From Micromonospora sp. WMMD1128 (GTDB lineage: Bacteria > Actinomycetota > Actinomycetes > Mycobacteriales > Micromonosporaceae), in the NCBI RefSeq assembly GCF_027497235.1, contig NZ_CP114902.1:2803501-2867500 (forward strand): a stretch of 64,000 nt of DNA, given 5' to 3'. Below are positions 16,335 to 24,293 of this stretch, one piece after another (within the stretch, counting starts at the first letter, position 1; every line of letters begins with the position of its first letter). The notes beneath the pieces were generated by a model. The model was not told the DNA's origin, did not search any database, and saw nothing but the letters and a program-made list of their open reading frames with translations. The translations under genes were made by a program, and so were the position numbers.

Positions 16335-17210
16335 TCAGGGCACGACGACCAGGTTGGCCATGTCCACCACCGGCCGGAAGCCCAGCCGGGCGTAGAGCCG
16401 GTTCGAGGCCGGGTTCGCCTGGTCGGTGAAGAGGCACACCCGGACGCCCTCGGCGCGCAGCCCGCGACTGACCTCGGCGACCGCGTTGCCGGCCCACCCG
16501 CGCCCACGGTGCTCCGGCGGCGTGTAGACCGGGCCCACCCGGGCGACGCCGAACGCCGGCGCGTTCGCGGCGGTGAGATGCACCGGACGGCCCGCCCCGT
16601 CGGTCCAGAACCAGATCCGGCCGCTGCGGATCCAACGCAGCAACTCGCCCCGCTCGGGTGTGGCGTGGGCGCTGGCGCCGCGCGGGCGTCCCGCCTGCTC
16701 GTCGGCATCGGCCATGAACGCGTCGAACCAGGCGGTGACCAGGTCCACGTCGTCCGCGCCGGCCACCGCCAGCGCGCCCGGCGCCGGCGTCGGCGGCACG
16801 AGTGTGTCCAGTTCGTGCAGCCGGGTGTGCTGGGCGACCTCGACCCGGCCGCCGCCCAGACGCGCCACCTCGGCGGCGCAGTAACGGGCCGCCGGCAGCG
16901 CGCCGTTGACCGCCGACACCATCTCGCCGCGCTCGTGCCAGGTCCGGGCCAGCGCGACCGCCGCCTCCGCCGGCATCGGCAGCAGGAACGGCGCGGTCCG
17001 CATCCCCGCGCCCACCACCGCGCCGGAGGCGTCCCGGACCACCAGCCACCAGTCGTCCTCCGGCAGTGCGATGCCGTCGGCCCTGCGGGCCGCCATCCGG
17101 TGCGCGACGGAGGCGACCACGGTGTTGAGCACCGGGTCGGCGGCCAGGTGGTTGCCGGCGGCGTCCAGGAACTCACCGGGGTCGGCGTGGAAGTGCAGGG
17201 TGGCGGTCAT
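16335..17210 (-). CDS. GNAT N-acetyltransferase
   Basis: A 291-residue protein with a degenerate N-terminal half and a C-terminal GNAT domain: VGPVYTPPEHRGRGWAGNAV contains the acetyl-CoA pyrophosphate loop (Q/RxxGxG/A variant HRGRGWAG), and NPASNRLYARLGFRPV is the typical C-terminal helix. The substrate is unknown. ATG 17210 lies 6 nt after TAACGT (17222-17217), suggesting a leaderless transcript. Convergent with the sigma-factor gene. Confidence 0.9.
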   Translation of the reverse strand: MTATLHFHADPGEFLDAAGNHLAADPVLNTVVASVAHRMAARRADGIALPEDDWWLVVRDASGAVVGAGMRTAPFLLPMPAEAAVALARTWHERGEMVSAVNGALPAARYCAAEVARLGGGRVEVAQHTRLHELDTLVPPTPAPGALAVAGADDVDLVTAWFDAFMADADEQAGRPRGASAHATPERGELLRWIRSGRIWFWTDGAGRPVHLTAANAPAFGVARVGPVYTPPEHRGRGWAGNAVAEVSRGLRAEGVRVCLFTDQANPASNRLYARLGFRPVVDMANLVVVP

Positions 17211-17319
17211 GCGGGCACGTTAGTTGCTGGCCGCTGCCCGGCCGTAGCCGTTTTTCCGCCCGGCCGGTGTCAGTTGCCGTCCGTCCGAGGCCGGCTCCCG
17301 CCCGGCCGGCGCCGCTGGC

Positions 17320-18033
17320 TCAGGCGGCGGCCAGCTCGGCGAACCAACGGCCGCCCGCCTTGTGCAGGTCCCGCACGGCCAGCCCGGCCGCGGCGGCCGG
17401 CCCGTGCACCGCCCGGGTGTCCAGCCGCGCCCAGCCGAAGCTGGGCCCCCGCCGCCGGCCGGACACCACGTGCGCCTCGCCCTGCCAGGCGCCGCTGCCG
17501 GGCGGGTCCAACTCCACAAGCACCGCGCCGTCCGGGCGCAGCAACTCCCGGCACCGGCGCAGCAACCGGGCCGGGTCGCCGCCGATACCGATGTTGCCGT
17601 CCAGCAGCACCACGTGCCGCCACCGGCCCTCCGCGGGCAGCGGCCCGAACAGGTCGGCCCGCACCGCGACCGCGCCCCGGGCCCTGGTCAACGCCACCGC
17701 CCGCGCACAGACGTCCACCCCGACTGTGGTGACGCCGGCCCGGGTCAACGCCGCTGCGACCCGTCCCGGCCCGCAACCCAGGTCCAGCGTCGGGCCGTGG
17801 CAGCGGGCCACCACCGCGACGGTGGCCGCCTCCGCCGGGCCGTGCCACCGCTCCACCGGCAGCCGCCGGCGGACCCCGTCGGCGTGCACCAGCCAGTGCA
17901 CACCGGTCCGCCACCGCAGCGCACCACCGAAGCCGTCCGGGGCTCGCAAGCCCGGCTCGCTCCTCGCGCTCGCGGGGCCGGTCTGCGTTCGCGACTGCGG
18001 GGCTCGCAACCCCGGCTCACTCCTCGCGCTCAC
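17320..18033 (-). CDS. Class I SAM-dependent methyltransferase (last gene of GT2 operon)
   Basis: A 237-residue methyltransferase with motif I LDLGCGPGRVAAAL, VGVDVCARAV, and HVVLLDGNIGIGG as a motif IV-like strand. GTG 18033 overlaps the stop of the DUF2064 gene by 4 bp. The first 35 or so residues encode a directly repeated peptide (SARSEPGLRAP twice, 20 residues apart) from a 60-bp DNA repeat, so the ancestral protein probably began near the RWRTGVHW segment. Acceptor unknown; context with GT2, DUF2064 and a nucleotide-sugar epimerase suggests cell-surface glycan or lipid modification. Confidence 0.87.
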   Translation of the reverse strand: MSARSEPGLRAPQSRTQTGPASARSEPGLRAPDGFGGALRWRTGVHWLVHADGVRRRLPVERWHGPAEAATVAVVARCHGPTLDLGCGPGRVAAALTRAGVTTVGVDVCARAVALTRARGAVAVRADLFGPLPAEGRWRHVVLLDGNIGIGGDPARLLRRCRELLRPDGAVLVELDPPGSGAWQGEAHVVSGRRRGPSFGWARLDTRAVHGPAAAAGLAVRDLHKAGGRWFAELAAA

Positions 18034-18037
18034 CGGG
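17939..18037. repeat. Two direct copies of a ~40-bp sequence, 60-bp period
   Basis: Plus-strand copies beginning GGGGCTCGCAAGCCCGGCTC (17939) and GGGGCTCGCAACCCCGGCTC (17999) differ at a few positions. On the minus strand they read GAGCGCGAGGAG-(C/T)GAGCCGGG, a sequence common at actinomycete gene borders. Being 60 bp apart they stay in frame and extend the methyltransferase N-terminus. Confidence 0.8.
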
Positions 18038-18716
18038 CACCGCCGGCAAGCACCGCCGGCCGTGCCGCGGCCACCGCGCGGGCGAACCGGCCGCCGGGCG
18101 TGGACCGGGCCACCGCCAGCGCGTCGGCCCAGTCGTCCACGTCGCGCAGCGTGGGCAGCGCGTCGACCCGCAGGCCGGCGTCGACAAGCGCCGCCCAGGT
18201 GAGCCGGCAGGTGGCGGCGGTGGACATCGGTACGCCGCGCAGCGCCGCCGCCCGCTGTGGGTCGCGCAGGCCCAGCCCCCACCAACCACCGTCCGCGGCC
18301 GGGCCGAGCACCGCGTCCACGCCGGGCACCGACAACCGGTGTACGGCGTCAGCGAGCCGTGCCGGCGTCACCTGCGGCGTGTCCATGCCGATCTGCACCA
18401 CCGGCCGCCCCGGGTAGGCGTCGGCCACGTCGGCGTGCGCGTACGCCAGCCGGTCGGCCAGGCCGTCGCCCCGCTGCGCCAGCACCGGCCAGCCCGTGAC
18501 GGCGGCGGCCAGGCCGGGACCGTCCTCGCCGTCGGCGAGGCGCCCGGCCAGCGCCAGCACCGGCACCACGCCCTCGGTGGCGGCCACCGCGGCCACCGTG
18601 TCACGCAGCGCGGCGGCGGCGATCCGGGCCGCCTGCGTCGGCGTGGCCGGCGGGCAGAGCCGGGTCTTCACCGCGCCCGGCACCGGGGCCTTCGCCACCA
18701 CCAGCAGCACGGTCAC
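18030..18716 (-). CDS. DUF2064 / TIGR04282-type glycosyltransferase-fold protein
   Basis: A 228-residue nucleotide-diphospho-sugar-transferase-fold protein of DUF2064. N-terminal LLVVAKAPVPGAVKTRL is the nucleotide-binding block and IGMDTPQVTP plus GPAADGGWWGLGL are family signatures. Some relatives are linked to arsenosugar biosynthesis, but the family is broad. GTG 18716 overlaps the stop of the GT2 gene by 4 bp, and its own stop overlaps the methyltransferase start, giving a tightly coupled three-gene operon. Confidence 0.9.
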   Translation of the reverse strand: MTVLLVVAKAPVPGAVKTRLCPPATPTQAARIAAAALRDTVAAVAATEGVVPVLALAGRLADGEDGPGLAAAVTGWPVLAQRGDGLADRLAYAHADVADAYPGRPVVQIGMDTPQVTPARLADAVHRLSVPGVDAVLGPAADGGWWGLGLRDPQRAAALRGVPMSTAATCRLTWAALVDAGLRVDALPTLRDVDDWADALAVARSTPGGRFARAVAAARPAVLAGGAR

Positions 18717-19387
18717 CGGGGACCCTCCACACTGCGCAGCACCGCGAGGAAGTCGCGGGTGGCCCGCACCGTGCCGCGTACCGAGCCGGACACCTTGGAC
18801 TTCGTGCCGGCGGCGCGCGGGGCGTACCGTACGTCCCGCTCGTGGATCCGCCAGCCCGCCGCCGCGGCCCGGATCATCAGCTCCAGGGGATAGCCGAACG
18901 CCCGGTCGGTGACCCCGAGCCCGAGCAGCGCCTCGCGCCGGGCGACCCGGATCGGGCTGAGGTCGCGCAGCGGCACCCCACGTTGCCGCAGCAGCGCGGC
19001 GACGAGCGCGGTGCCGGCCCGCGCGTGCCACGGCCAGGCCCCGGTGGACACCGGCCGGCGGCGGCCCACCGCCAGGTCGGCCGTGCCGGCGGCCACCGGG
19101 GCGACGAGCGCCGGCAGCTCACCCGGGTCGAACGAGCCGTCCGCGTCCAGCACGCACACCAGCTCGGTCTCGGCGTGCGTCAACCCGGTGTGCACGGCCG
19201 CGCCGTAGCCGCGCCGGGGTTCGCGTACCACCCGCGCGCCGAGCCGGGCCGCCACCTCCGGCGAGCCGTCCCGGGAGCCGTTGTCCACCACGATGGCCCG
19301 GTAGCCCGGCGGCAGCGCGGTCAACACCCCGGGAAGGGCGGCGGCCTCGTCCAGGCACGGCAGCACCACGTCGATCTGTGTCCGCAT
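18713..19387 (-). CDS. Family 2 glycosyltransferase (dolichol-phosphate-mannose-synthase-like)
   Basis: A 224-residue GT-A enzyme: LPCLDEAAALPGVL, the UDP/GDP-binding IVVDNGSRDGS, the metal-binding LDADGSFDPGEL, and the later SPIRVARREALL and FGYPLELMIRAA blocks of the DPM1-like branch. It lacks C-terminal transmembrane helices. It probably transfers a sugar to a polyprenyl phosphate or a small acceptor. First gene of the minus-strand operon; ATG 19387 lies 7 nt after TAGCGT (19400-19395), with a direct-repeat operator further upstream. Confidence 0.92.
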   Translation of the reverse strand: MRTQIDVVLPCLDEAAALPGVLTALPPGYRAIVVDNGSRDGSPEVAARLGARVVREPRRGYGAAVHTGLTHAETELVCVLDADGSFDPGELPALVAPVAAGTADLAVGRRRPVSTGAWPWHARAGTALVAALLRQRGVPLRDLSPIRVARREALLGLGVTDRAFGYPLELMIRAAAAGWRIHERDVRYAPRAAGTKSKVSGSVRGTVRATRDFLAVLRSVEGPR

Positions 19388-19394
19388 GCCGCCG

Positions 19395-19450
19395 ACGCTA
19401 GGCCGGCAGCCGCCCGGTTGAGCCCCGATCGTGCTTACGGAACCCTTACC
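19395..19450 (-). promoter_or_regulatory. Promoter and direct-repeat activator site of the GT2 operon
   Basis: Minus strand: GGTAAGGGTTCCGTAAGC (19450-19433, GTAA units 11 bp apart), then 32 bp, then -10 TAGCGT (19400-19395), 7 nt before ATG 19387. The same arrangement occurs upstream of the molybdopterin oxidoreductase (22906-22962). The 11-bp-phased repeats resemble OmpR/PhoB-family sites. Confidence 0.6.
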
Positions 19451-19532
19451 GACCAGGTATTTCTTACCATCTCGTGACGGGCCGGCGATTGCCGTCCCGG
19501 CCGGCGCCGGCGGGCCGTACCGTGCGGTCGTC

Positions 19533-21197
19533 ATGAGATCCGCACCCACGCTGCGCCGCGCCCCCGCCCCGGACCGCACCGGCCCCCCGCACCGGGGCGA
19601 CCTGGCCGCGGTCGCCGTCGAGGTGGCGCTGCTCGCCGCCGCCGTCGTGGTCGGGCTGGTGCTCAACCGGCGCGGCGTCGGCCTGCACGCCGACACCGCG
19701 CCGCTGTACGCCACCTGGCGGCCACACCTCGGCTGGGGTACGCCGCTCGCGGCGCTCGTCGTGCTGGCCGTGCTCGGGCCGGGGCTGCGGTGGGCGCGTA
19801 CCGCCCGATGGGGGCCGCTGCTGGCCGCCGGCTGGCTGGCGGCGGTGGCCTGGACGCTGGCGCTGGCCCTGGTGGACGGGTGGACCGTGGGGCTGGCCCG
19901 GCGGTTGACGCCGCAGGCGGAATACCTGCACGAGGTGCCCGGGGTGACCGACATCCCCCGGATGCTGGCCGGGTTCACCGACCGGATCCTCGACTTCCAG
20001 CCCGACTCCTGGTCCACCCACACCGCCGGGCACCCGCCCGGCGCGCTGCTGGTCTTCGTCTGGCTCGACCGGGTCGGGCTCGGGGGCGGCGCCGCCGCCG
20101 CGCTCTGCTGCGTGCTTGTCGGCGCGACGGTCGCGGTCACCGTACCGGCCACGCTGCGCGCGCTGGGCGCCGCCGACGCGGCCCGGGCGGTGTTGCCGTT
20201 CCTGGTGCTGCTGCCCGGGGCGGTGTGGCTGGGCGCCTCCGCCGACGCGGTGTTCACCGGCGTGGTCGCCGCCGGGCTGGCCCTGCTGGCGGTACGCGGG
20301 CCGCTCGCCGCGCTGGCCGGCGGGCTGCTGCTCGGCTTCGCGCTGCACCTGTCGTACGGGTTCGTGCTGGTCGGCGTGCTGGCGGTGACCGTGCTGGCGT
20401 TGCGGCCGGACCGCCGCCGGGAAGCCCTGCTCGCCGCCGTTGCCGGTGTCGCGGCGGTCACGGCGCTCTTCGTGCTCGGCGGTTTCCGCTGGTGGGAGGG
20501 GTACGAGCGGGTCGTCGAGCGCTACTACCAGGGTTGGGCGGCCGACCGCCCGTACGCCTACTGGGTCTGGGCGAACCTGGCCGCGCTGCTGCTCTCCGCC
20601 GGCCCGGTGCTCGGGCCGGCGCTGCGCCGCACCGCCGTCGCCGCCCGAGCCACCTGGCACGCCGTTGGCGGTCCCGGAGTCGTCGGGCACGCAGCCGTCG
20701 GGCAGGGAGTCGTCGGGCACGCCGTCGCCGGGCACGCCGTCGTCGGGCACGCCGTCGTCGGGCCTGATGCCGCCGGGCCTGATGCTGCCGGGCATGCTGT
20801 CGTCGGGCCTGCTGTCGTCGGGCCTGCTGTCGTCGGGCCTGATGCCGCCGGGTTGGTGAGGTCGGGCGCTGTGGAGGCTGGGCCGGCTGGCAGTCGCTTC
20901 CAGGGCTCCACGGGCGACGTGCCGTCATCGGTCGGCTGGCCGGCCCGGGCCCTCCGGGCGCGACGATTTGTCGGGCTCGGGCCGACGGTGCTGCTACCGG
21001 CCGCCGCCGCGCTGGTGGTGGCCGCCGCCGACCTGTCGGGAATGAGCAAGGCCGAAGTGGAGCGGATCTGGCTCCCGTTCGTGGTCTGGTTGCTCGTCGC
21101 CGTCGCGCACCTGCCCCCGCCGGCCCGCCGCTGGTGGCTGGCCGCCCAGGCACTGACCGCCCTGCTCGTCAACCACCTGCTCCTCACAGTCTCCTGA
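19533..21197 (+). CDS. Polytopic membrane protein, putative GT-C/mannosyltransferase-like
   Basis: A 554-residue integral membrane protein with roughly 10-12 hydrophobic helices. The extracytoplasmic loop containing DSWSTHTAGHPPGALLVFVW resembles the first loop of GT-C glycosyltransferases that use polyprenyl-linked sugars. Residues about 380-440 are a low-complexity Val-Val-Gly-His/Pro-Ala tract encoded by a 15-bp minisatellite, placed in a loop before the last helices. Start ATG 19533; TACCGT lies 9 nt upstream. It is divergent from the GT2 operon, so the two may act together in envelope glycan synthesis (inference). Confidence 0.8.
   Translation: MRSAPTLRRAPAPDRTGPPHRGDLAAVAVEVALLAAAVVVGLVLNRRGVGLHADTAPLYATWRPHLGWGTPLAALVVLAVLGPGLRWARTARWGPLLAAGWLAAVAWTLALALVDGWTVGLARRLTPQAEYLHEVPGVTDIPRMLAGFTDRILDFQPDSWSTHTAGHPPGALLVFVWLDRVGLGGGAAAALCCVLVGATVAVTVPATLRALGAADAARAVLPFLVLLPGAVWLGASADAVFTGVVAAGLALLAVRGPLAALAGGLLLGFALHLSYGFVLVGVLAVTVLALRPDRRREALLAAVAGVAAVTALFVLGGFRWWEGYERVVERYYQGWAADRPYAYWVWANLAALLLSAGPVLGPALRRTAVAARATWHAVGGPGVVGHAAVGQGVVGHAVAGHAVVGHAVVGPDAAGPDAAGHAVVGPAVVGPAVVGPDAAGLVRSGAVEAGPAGSRFQGSTGDVPSSVGWPARALRARRFVGLGPTVLLPAAAALVVAAADLSGMSKAEVERIWLPFVVWLLVAVAHLPPPARRWWLAAQALTALLVNHLLLTVS
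20671..20853 (+). repeat. 15-bp in-frame minisatellite within membrane-protein gene
   Basis: About twelve units of 15 bp based on GTCGTCGGGCACGCC, with variants ending CCTGCT or CCTGAT, encode VVGHA/VVGPA/VVGPD-type pentapeptides. The unit length keeps the frame open at any copy number. Confidence 0.85.
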
Positions 21198-21244
21198 CCA
21201 CCCGAGGCATGTGTCCCGCCGACCGGGCACGAGCATGATTCGTC

Positions 21245-21313
21245 GATCATGGAGTTGTGGCGTCAGTGAATGCCGGCTACGCCCGTTATCGGAGGTGCCA
21301 CAAGTCCAAGATC
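21245..21313. repeat. Inverted repeat element, family GATC(A/T)TGGA
   Basis: Left arm GATCATGGAGTTGTGGCG (21245-21262) pairs imperfectly with the right arm GCCACAAGTCCAAGATC (21297-21313). A half copy of the right arm in opposite orientation (GATCTTGGACTTGTGGTG) is at 31888-31905. It lies in the 558-bp non-coding gap 21198-21755. Confidence 0.65.
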
Positions 21314-21350
21314 GCGGTGCGAGTGGGCGGCATCCCGCCTCCGATGCCGC

Positions 21351-21405
21351 GATCATGAGGTTGACGGCTCTGTTGATCTCGGCTGATGCCGCCAACCTCA
21401 TGATC
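21351..21405. repeat. 55-bp palindromic element GATCATGAGGTT (copy 1)
   Basis: Arms GATCATGAGGTTGACGGC and GCCGCCAACCTCATGATC (one mismatch) close a variable 19-bp loop. Elements of exactly 55 bp with the same arms occur at 31942-31996 and 53447-53501. Confidence 0.8.
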
Positions 21406-21540
21406 GACGTCGGGCCCCTTCGGTTGGATTTGGGGCGGGAGGAGAGCGCGTGGCGAGTTTCGGTCGATGATCGGCACCGGTTCGGTGAAGTGGTGGCATC
21501 CCCGCCGGCCGGATACCGCCACCTCGCCGAGCTGGCGTCC

Positions 21541-21622
21541 GGCCACCCAGCCACCCAGCCACCCGGCCACCCGGCCATCCGGCCATCCGGCCATCCGGCC
21601 ATCCGGCCACCCGGCCATCTCG
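21541..21622. repeat. 8-bp tandem repeat array
   Basis: About ten units of CCACCCGG/CCATCCGG (consensus GGCCAYCC). It sits in the same non-coding gap as the two palindromic elements. No gene is supported in 21198-21755. Confidence 0.85.
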
Positions 21623-21755
21623 GCTAACTGCGTCACGCCACGGCGTCGCGCAGGTGGGAACCTGGGCCCGCCCGCCATTCGAGAGCAGGGCAACCGCCGG
21701 TTGACGTGCCCCGCGGGCCACCGCCCAGCCCGGCGCCGAGCCGAGCCGAGGGGTG

Positions 21756-22826
21756 TCAGGCGGGTTGAGGGGAGACGGTGGCGGGGGAGCGGAGGGGATC
21801 GGTCGCGAAGGCGGTCACGCCCTCGGTGAAGGTGACCCGCGCGGTGTAGCCGAGCAGCTCCCGGGCACGCGCCGGATCGGCCACCACGTGCCGGACGTCG
21901 GCCGCCCGCGCGCCGCCGGCGACCACCGGCTCCGGGCCGTCCATCGCCCGGGCCAGCGCCGTCGCCAGGTCGCCGACGGTGTGCGGCTCGCCGGAGCAGA
22001 CGTTCACCGGCACCAGGCCCTCGGGCGGCGGGGCGGTCAGCGCCAGCAGGTTCGCCCGCGCCACGTCCGTGACGTGCACGAAGTCCCGGCGCTGCCGGCC
22101 GTCCTCCAGCACCGTCGGGGCCCGGCCGGCAGCAAGCGCGGAACGGAACAGCGAGGCCACCCCGGCGTACGGGGTGTCGCGGGGCATCCGGGGGCCGTAG
22201 ACGTTGTGGTAGCGCAGCGCCCACACCCCGCCGCCGGTCTGCCGGGCCCACGCCGCGGCGTAGTGCTCCTGCGCGAGTTTGCTTGCCGCGTACGTGCTGC
22301 GCGGCTCCAGCGGCGCGTCCTCGGGCACCAGCGCCGGGGCGAGCGTGCCGCCGCAGTCGAGGCAGGTCGGGTCGTACCGGCCGGCGGCCAGGTCGGCGGC
22401 GCGGCGCGGGGCGGGCCGGACCACGCCGTGCCGGGCGCAGGTGTAGCGGCCCTCGCCGTAGACCACCATCGAACTCGCCAGGACCAGCCGGCGTACCCCG
22501 GCGGAGTGCATGGCGGCCAGCAGCACCGCGGTGCCGAGGTCGTTGTGTGCGGCGTAGTCGGGCGCGTCGGACGGGTCGAGTCCGTGCCCGACCATGGCCG
22601 CCTGGTGGCAGACCGCGTCCACGCCGGACAGCAGCCGGTCGAGCAGCGCGGCGTCGCGCACGTCGCCGACCACCGGGTCGTGCCGCCGGGACCACTCCGG
22701 CAGCGTCCCGCCGTGCGCCTGCGGCAGCAGGGCGTCCACGCAGACCGGCTCGTGGCCCTCGGCCGCCAGCAGGTCGGCGATCTGCGATCCGATGAACCCG
22801 GCCGCGCCGGTGACCAGTACCCGCAT
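21756..22826 (-). CDS. NAD-dependent epimerase/dehydratase (extended SDR)
   Basis: A 356-residue nucleotide-sugar epimerase-type enzyme. It has the Rossmann motif VTGAAGFIGSQIA (residues 5-17), Asp for NAD ribose in CVDALL, SSMVVYGEG with the catalytic Ser, and YAASK as the Tyr/Lys pair. An insertion between them carries YTCARHG and CLDCGG, a likely small zinc-binding or disulphide lobe seen in a subset of actinobacterial epimerases. It probably makes an unusual NDP-sugar for the neighbouring glycosyltransferases. ATG 22826 lies 8 nt after TAGCGT (22840-22835), so it is probably leaderless. Confidence 0.92.
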   Translation of the reverse strand: MRVLVTGAAGFIGSQIADLLAAEGHEPVCVDALLPQAHGGTLPEWSRRHDPVVGDVRDAALLDRLLSGVDAVCHQAAMVGHGLDPSDAPDYAAHNDLGTAVLLAAMHSAGVRRLVLASSMVVYGEGRYTCARHGVVRPAPRRAADLAAGRYDPTCLDCGGTLAPALVPEDAPLEPRSTYAASKLAQEHYAAAWARQTGGGVWALRYHNVYGPRMPRDTPYAGVASLFRSALAAGRAPTVLEDGRQRRDFVHVTDVARANLLALTAPPPEGLVPVNVCSGEPHTVGDLATALARAMDGPEPVVAGGARAADVRHVVADPARARELLGYTARVTFTEGVTAFATDPLRSPATVSPQPA

Positions 22827-22834
22827 ACCGGCCC

Positions 22835-22840
22835 ACGCTA
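22835..22840 (-). promoter_or_regulatory. -10 element TAGCGT of the epimerase gene
   Basis: TAGCGT on the minus strand, 8 nt before ATG 22826; identical hexamer to those serving 19387 and 22971. Confidence 0.55.
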
Positions 22841-22905
22841 GGGCACCCGGGCCGGGTCGGAGGCCGGTTCACGCCGGACGTCAGCGGTCCGTAAGGGTCG
22901 GCGGC

Positions 22906-22962
22906 GGTAAGGCTTCGGTAATGCGGCAAACGCCGTCGCCGGCCGCCGTCGCGGTCTAGCGT
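22906..22962 (+). promoter_or_regulatory. Promoter and direct-repeat site of the molybdopterin oxidoreductase operon
   Basis: GGTAAGGCTTCGGTAATG (22906-22923; GTAA units 11 bp apart), then 33 bp, then TAGCGT (22957-22962), 8 nt before GTG 22971. The distance from repeat to -10 is 51 bp here and 50 bp at the GT2 operon, in the same orientation. A further GTAAGG lies at 22891. Confidence 0.6.
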
Positions 22963-22970
22963 CCCATCCC

Positions 22971-24293
22971 GTGACCACCACCGACGCCCCACCCCCGGAC
23001 GAGCCGGGGTACGCCGCGCCGGCCCGGTTCTGGCGCGCCCTGGACCGGAGCCGTCCGCCTGGTGTCGACGCGGTCGGGCGGGCCTGGCGCAGCCCGGTAC
23101 GCGGGCCGTGGCTGACCTCCGTGCTGGGTGCCGCGCTGCTGGTCACCCTGCCGCTGGTGGTGGTCACCGGGCTGCTCGACTGGATCGCCTACGGTCCCCG
23201 CTTCGACCAGGCGTTCCCCCGGGACGTGGGCTGGCTGCACCCGCCGGTGTTCGACTGGCCGACGCGCCCGGCCTGGCTGTTCCGGGTCACCCAGGGGCTG
23301 CACGTGACGCTCGGCATCGTGCTGGTGCCGGTGGTGCTGGCGAAGCTCTGGTCGGTCGTGCCGAAACTGTTCGCGTGGCCGCCGGCCCGCTCGGCGGCGC
23401 AGGTGCTGGAGCGGCTGTCGTTGCTGCTGCTGGTCGGCGGCATCCTGTTCCAGAGCGCGACCGGTCTGCTCAACGTCCAGTACGCATATTTGTTCGGCTT
23501 CGACTTCTACACCGCGCACTGGTACGGCGCGTGGGTCTTCACGGTGGCGCTCGTGGTCCACGTGGCGATCAAGCTGCCCCGGATGGTGACCGCGCTGCGC
23601 GGGCCGGGCTTCGCGCGTACCCCGGTGGCACGGACCCGGCCCGAGCCGGCGGATCCGGACGGCCTGGTGGCCCGCGACCCCGGGCCGGCGACGATGAGCC
23701 GCCGGGGGGTGCTGGCGCTCGCCGGCGGCGGCGCGTTGCTGCTGGCCGCGCTGACCGTGGGGCAGAGCGTGGACGCGCTGCGGCGTACCGCGTTGCTGCT
23801 GCCCCGGGGCCGGCGGGCCGACGACGGGCCGACCGGCTTCCCGGTCAACCGCACCGCCGCCGCGGCCGGCGTCACGGCCGACCGGGTCGGGCCGGGCTGG
23901 CGGCTGGCGCTGCGCGCCGGCGCCCGCACGGTCACGCTGGACCGGGCCGGGCTGCTCGCGCTGCCGCAGCACACCGCCACGCTGCCGATCGCCTGCGTGG
24001 AGGGCTGGTCGACGTCGCAGACCTGGACCGGGGTACGCCTGCGCGACCTCGCCGCGCTCGTCGACGCCGCCGGGGCCGGCGCGGCGCGGGTCCGGTCGCT
24101 GGAGCGCGGCGGGCTGTTCAGCCGGGCCACCCTGCACGGCGGCCAGGTGTCCGACCCGGACGCGCTGCTCGCGCTGCGTGTCAACGGCGTGGACCTGAGC
24201 CCCGACCACGGCTTCCCGGCGCGGGTCGTGGTGCCCGCGCTGCCGGGCGTGCACTGCACCAAGTGGGTGGAGGAGATCGTGTTCGATGGCTGA
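22971..24293 (+). CDS. Membrane-anchored molybdopterin-dependent oxidoreductase (sulfite-oxidase fold)
   Basis: A 440-residue protein. Residues about 45-215 contain four hydrophobic helices with conserved His (RVTQGLHVTLG, LVVHVAIKLPR), resembling a cytochrome b561/formate-dehydrogenase gamma anchor. A fifth segment (SRRGVLALAGGGALLLAALT, about 243-262) carries a twin-arginine-like start. The C-terminal domain (about 300-440) has the Mo-ligand cysteine in PIACVEGWSTSQTWTG and GVHCTKWVEEI typical of YedY/SUOX-type enzymes. Heme, anchor and Mo domains in one chain suggest an electron-transfer enzyme acting outside the membrane; substrate unknown. GTG start, probably leaderless. Confidence 0.88.
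   Translation: MTTTDAPPPDEPGYAAPARFWRALDRSRPPGVDAVGRAWRSPVRGPWLTSVLGAALLVTLPLVVVTGLLDWIAYGPRFDQAFPRDVGWLHPPVFDWPTRPAWLFRVTQGLHVTLGIVLVPVVLAKLWSVVPKLFAWPPARSAAQVLERLSLLLLVGGILFQSATGLLNVQYAYLFGFDFYTAHWYGAWVFTVALVVHVAIKLPRMVTALRGPGFARTPVARTRPEPADPDGLVARDPGPATMSRRGVLALAGGGALLLAALTVGQSVDALRRTALLLPRGRRADDGPTGFPVNRTAAAAGVTADRVGPGWRLALRAGARTVTLDRAGLLALPQHTATLPIACVEGWSTSQTWTGVRLRDLAALVDAAGAGAARVRSLERGGLFSRATLHGGQVSDPDALLALRVNGVDLSPDHGFPARVVVPALPGVHCTKWVEEIVFDG

Noticed and set aside
21541-21622. Possible CRISPR or structured coding repeat
   Set aside because: 8-bp head-to-tail units without spacers; the frames through it have no ribosome site or conserved sequence.
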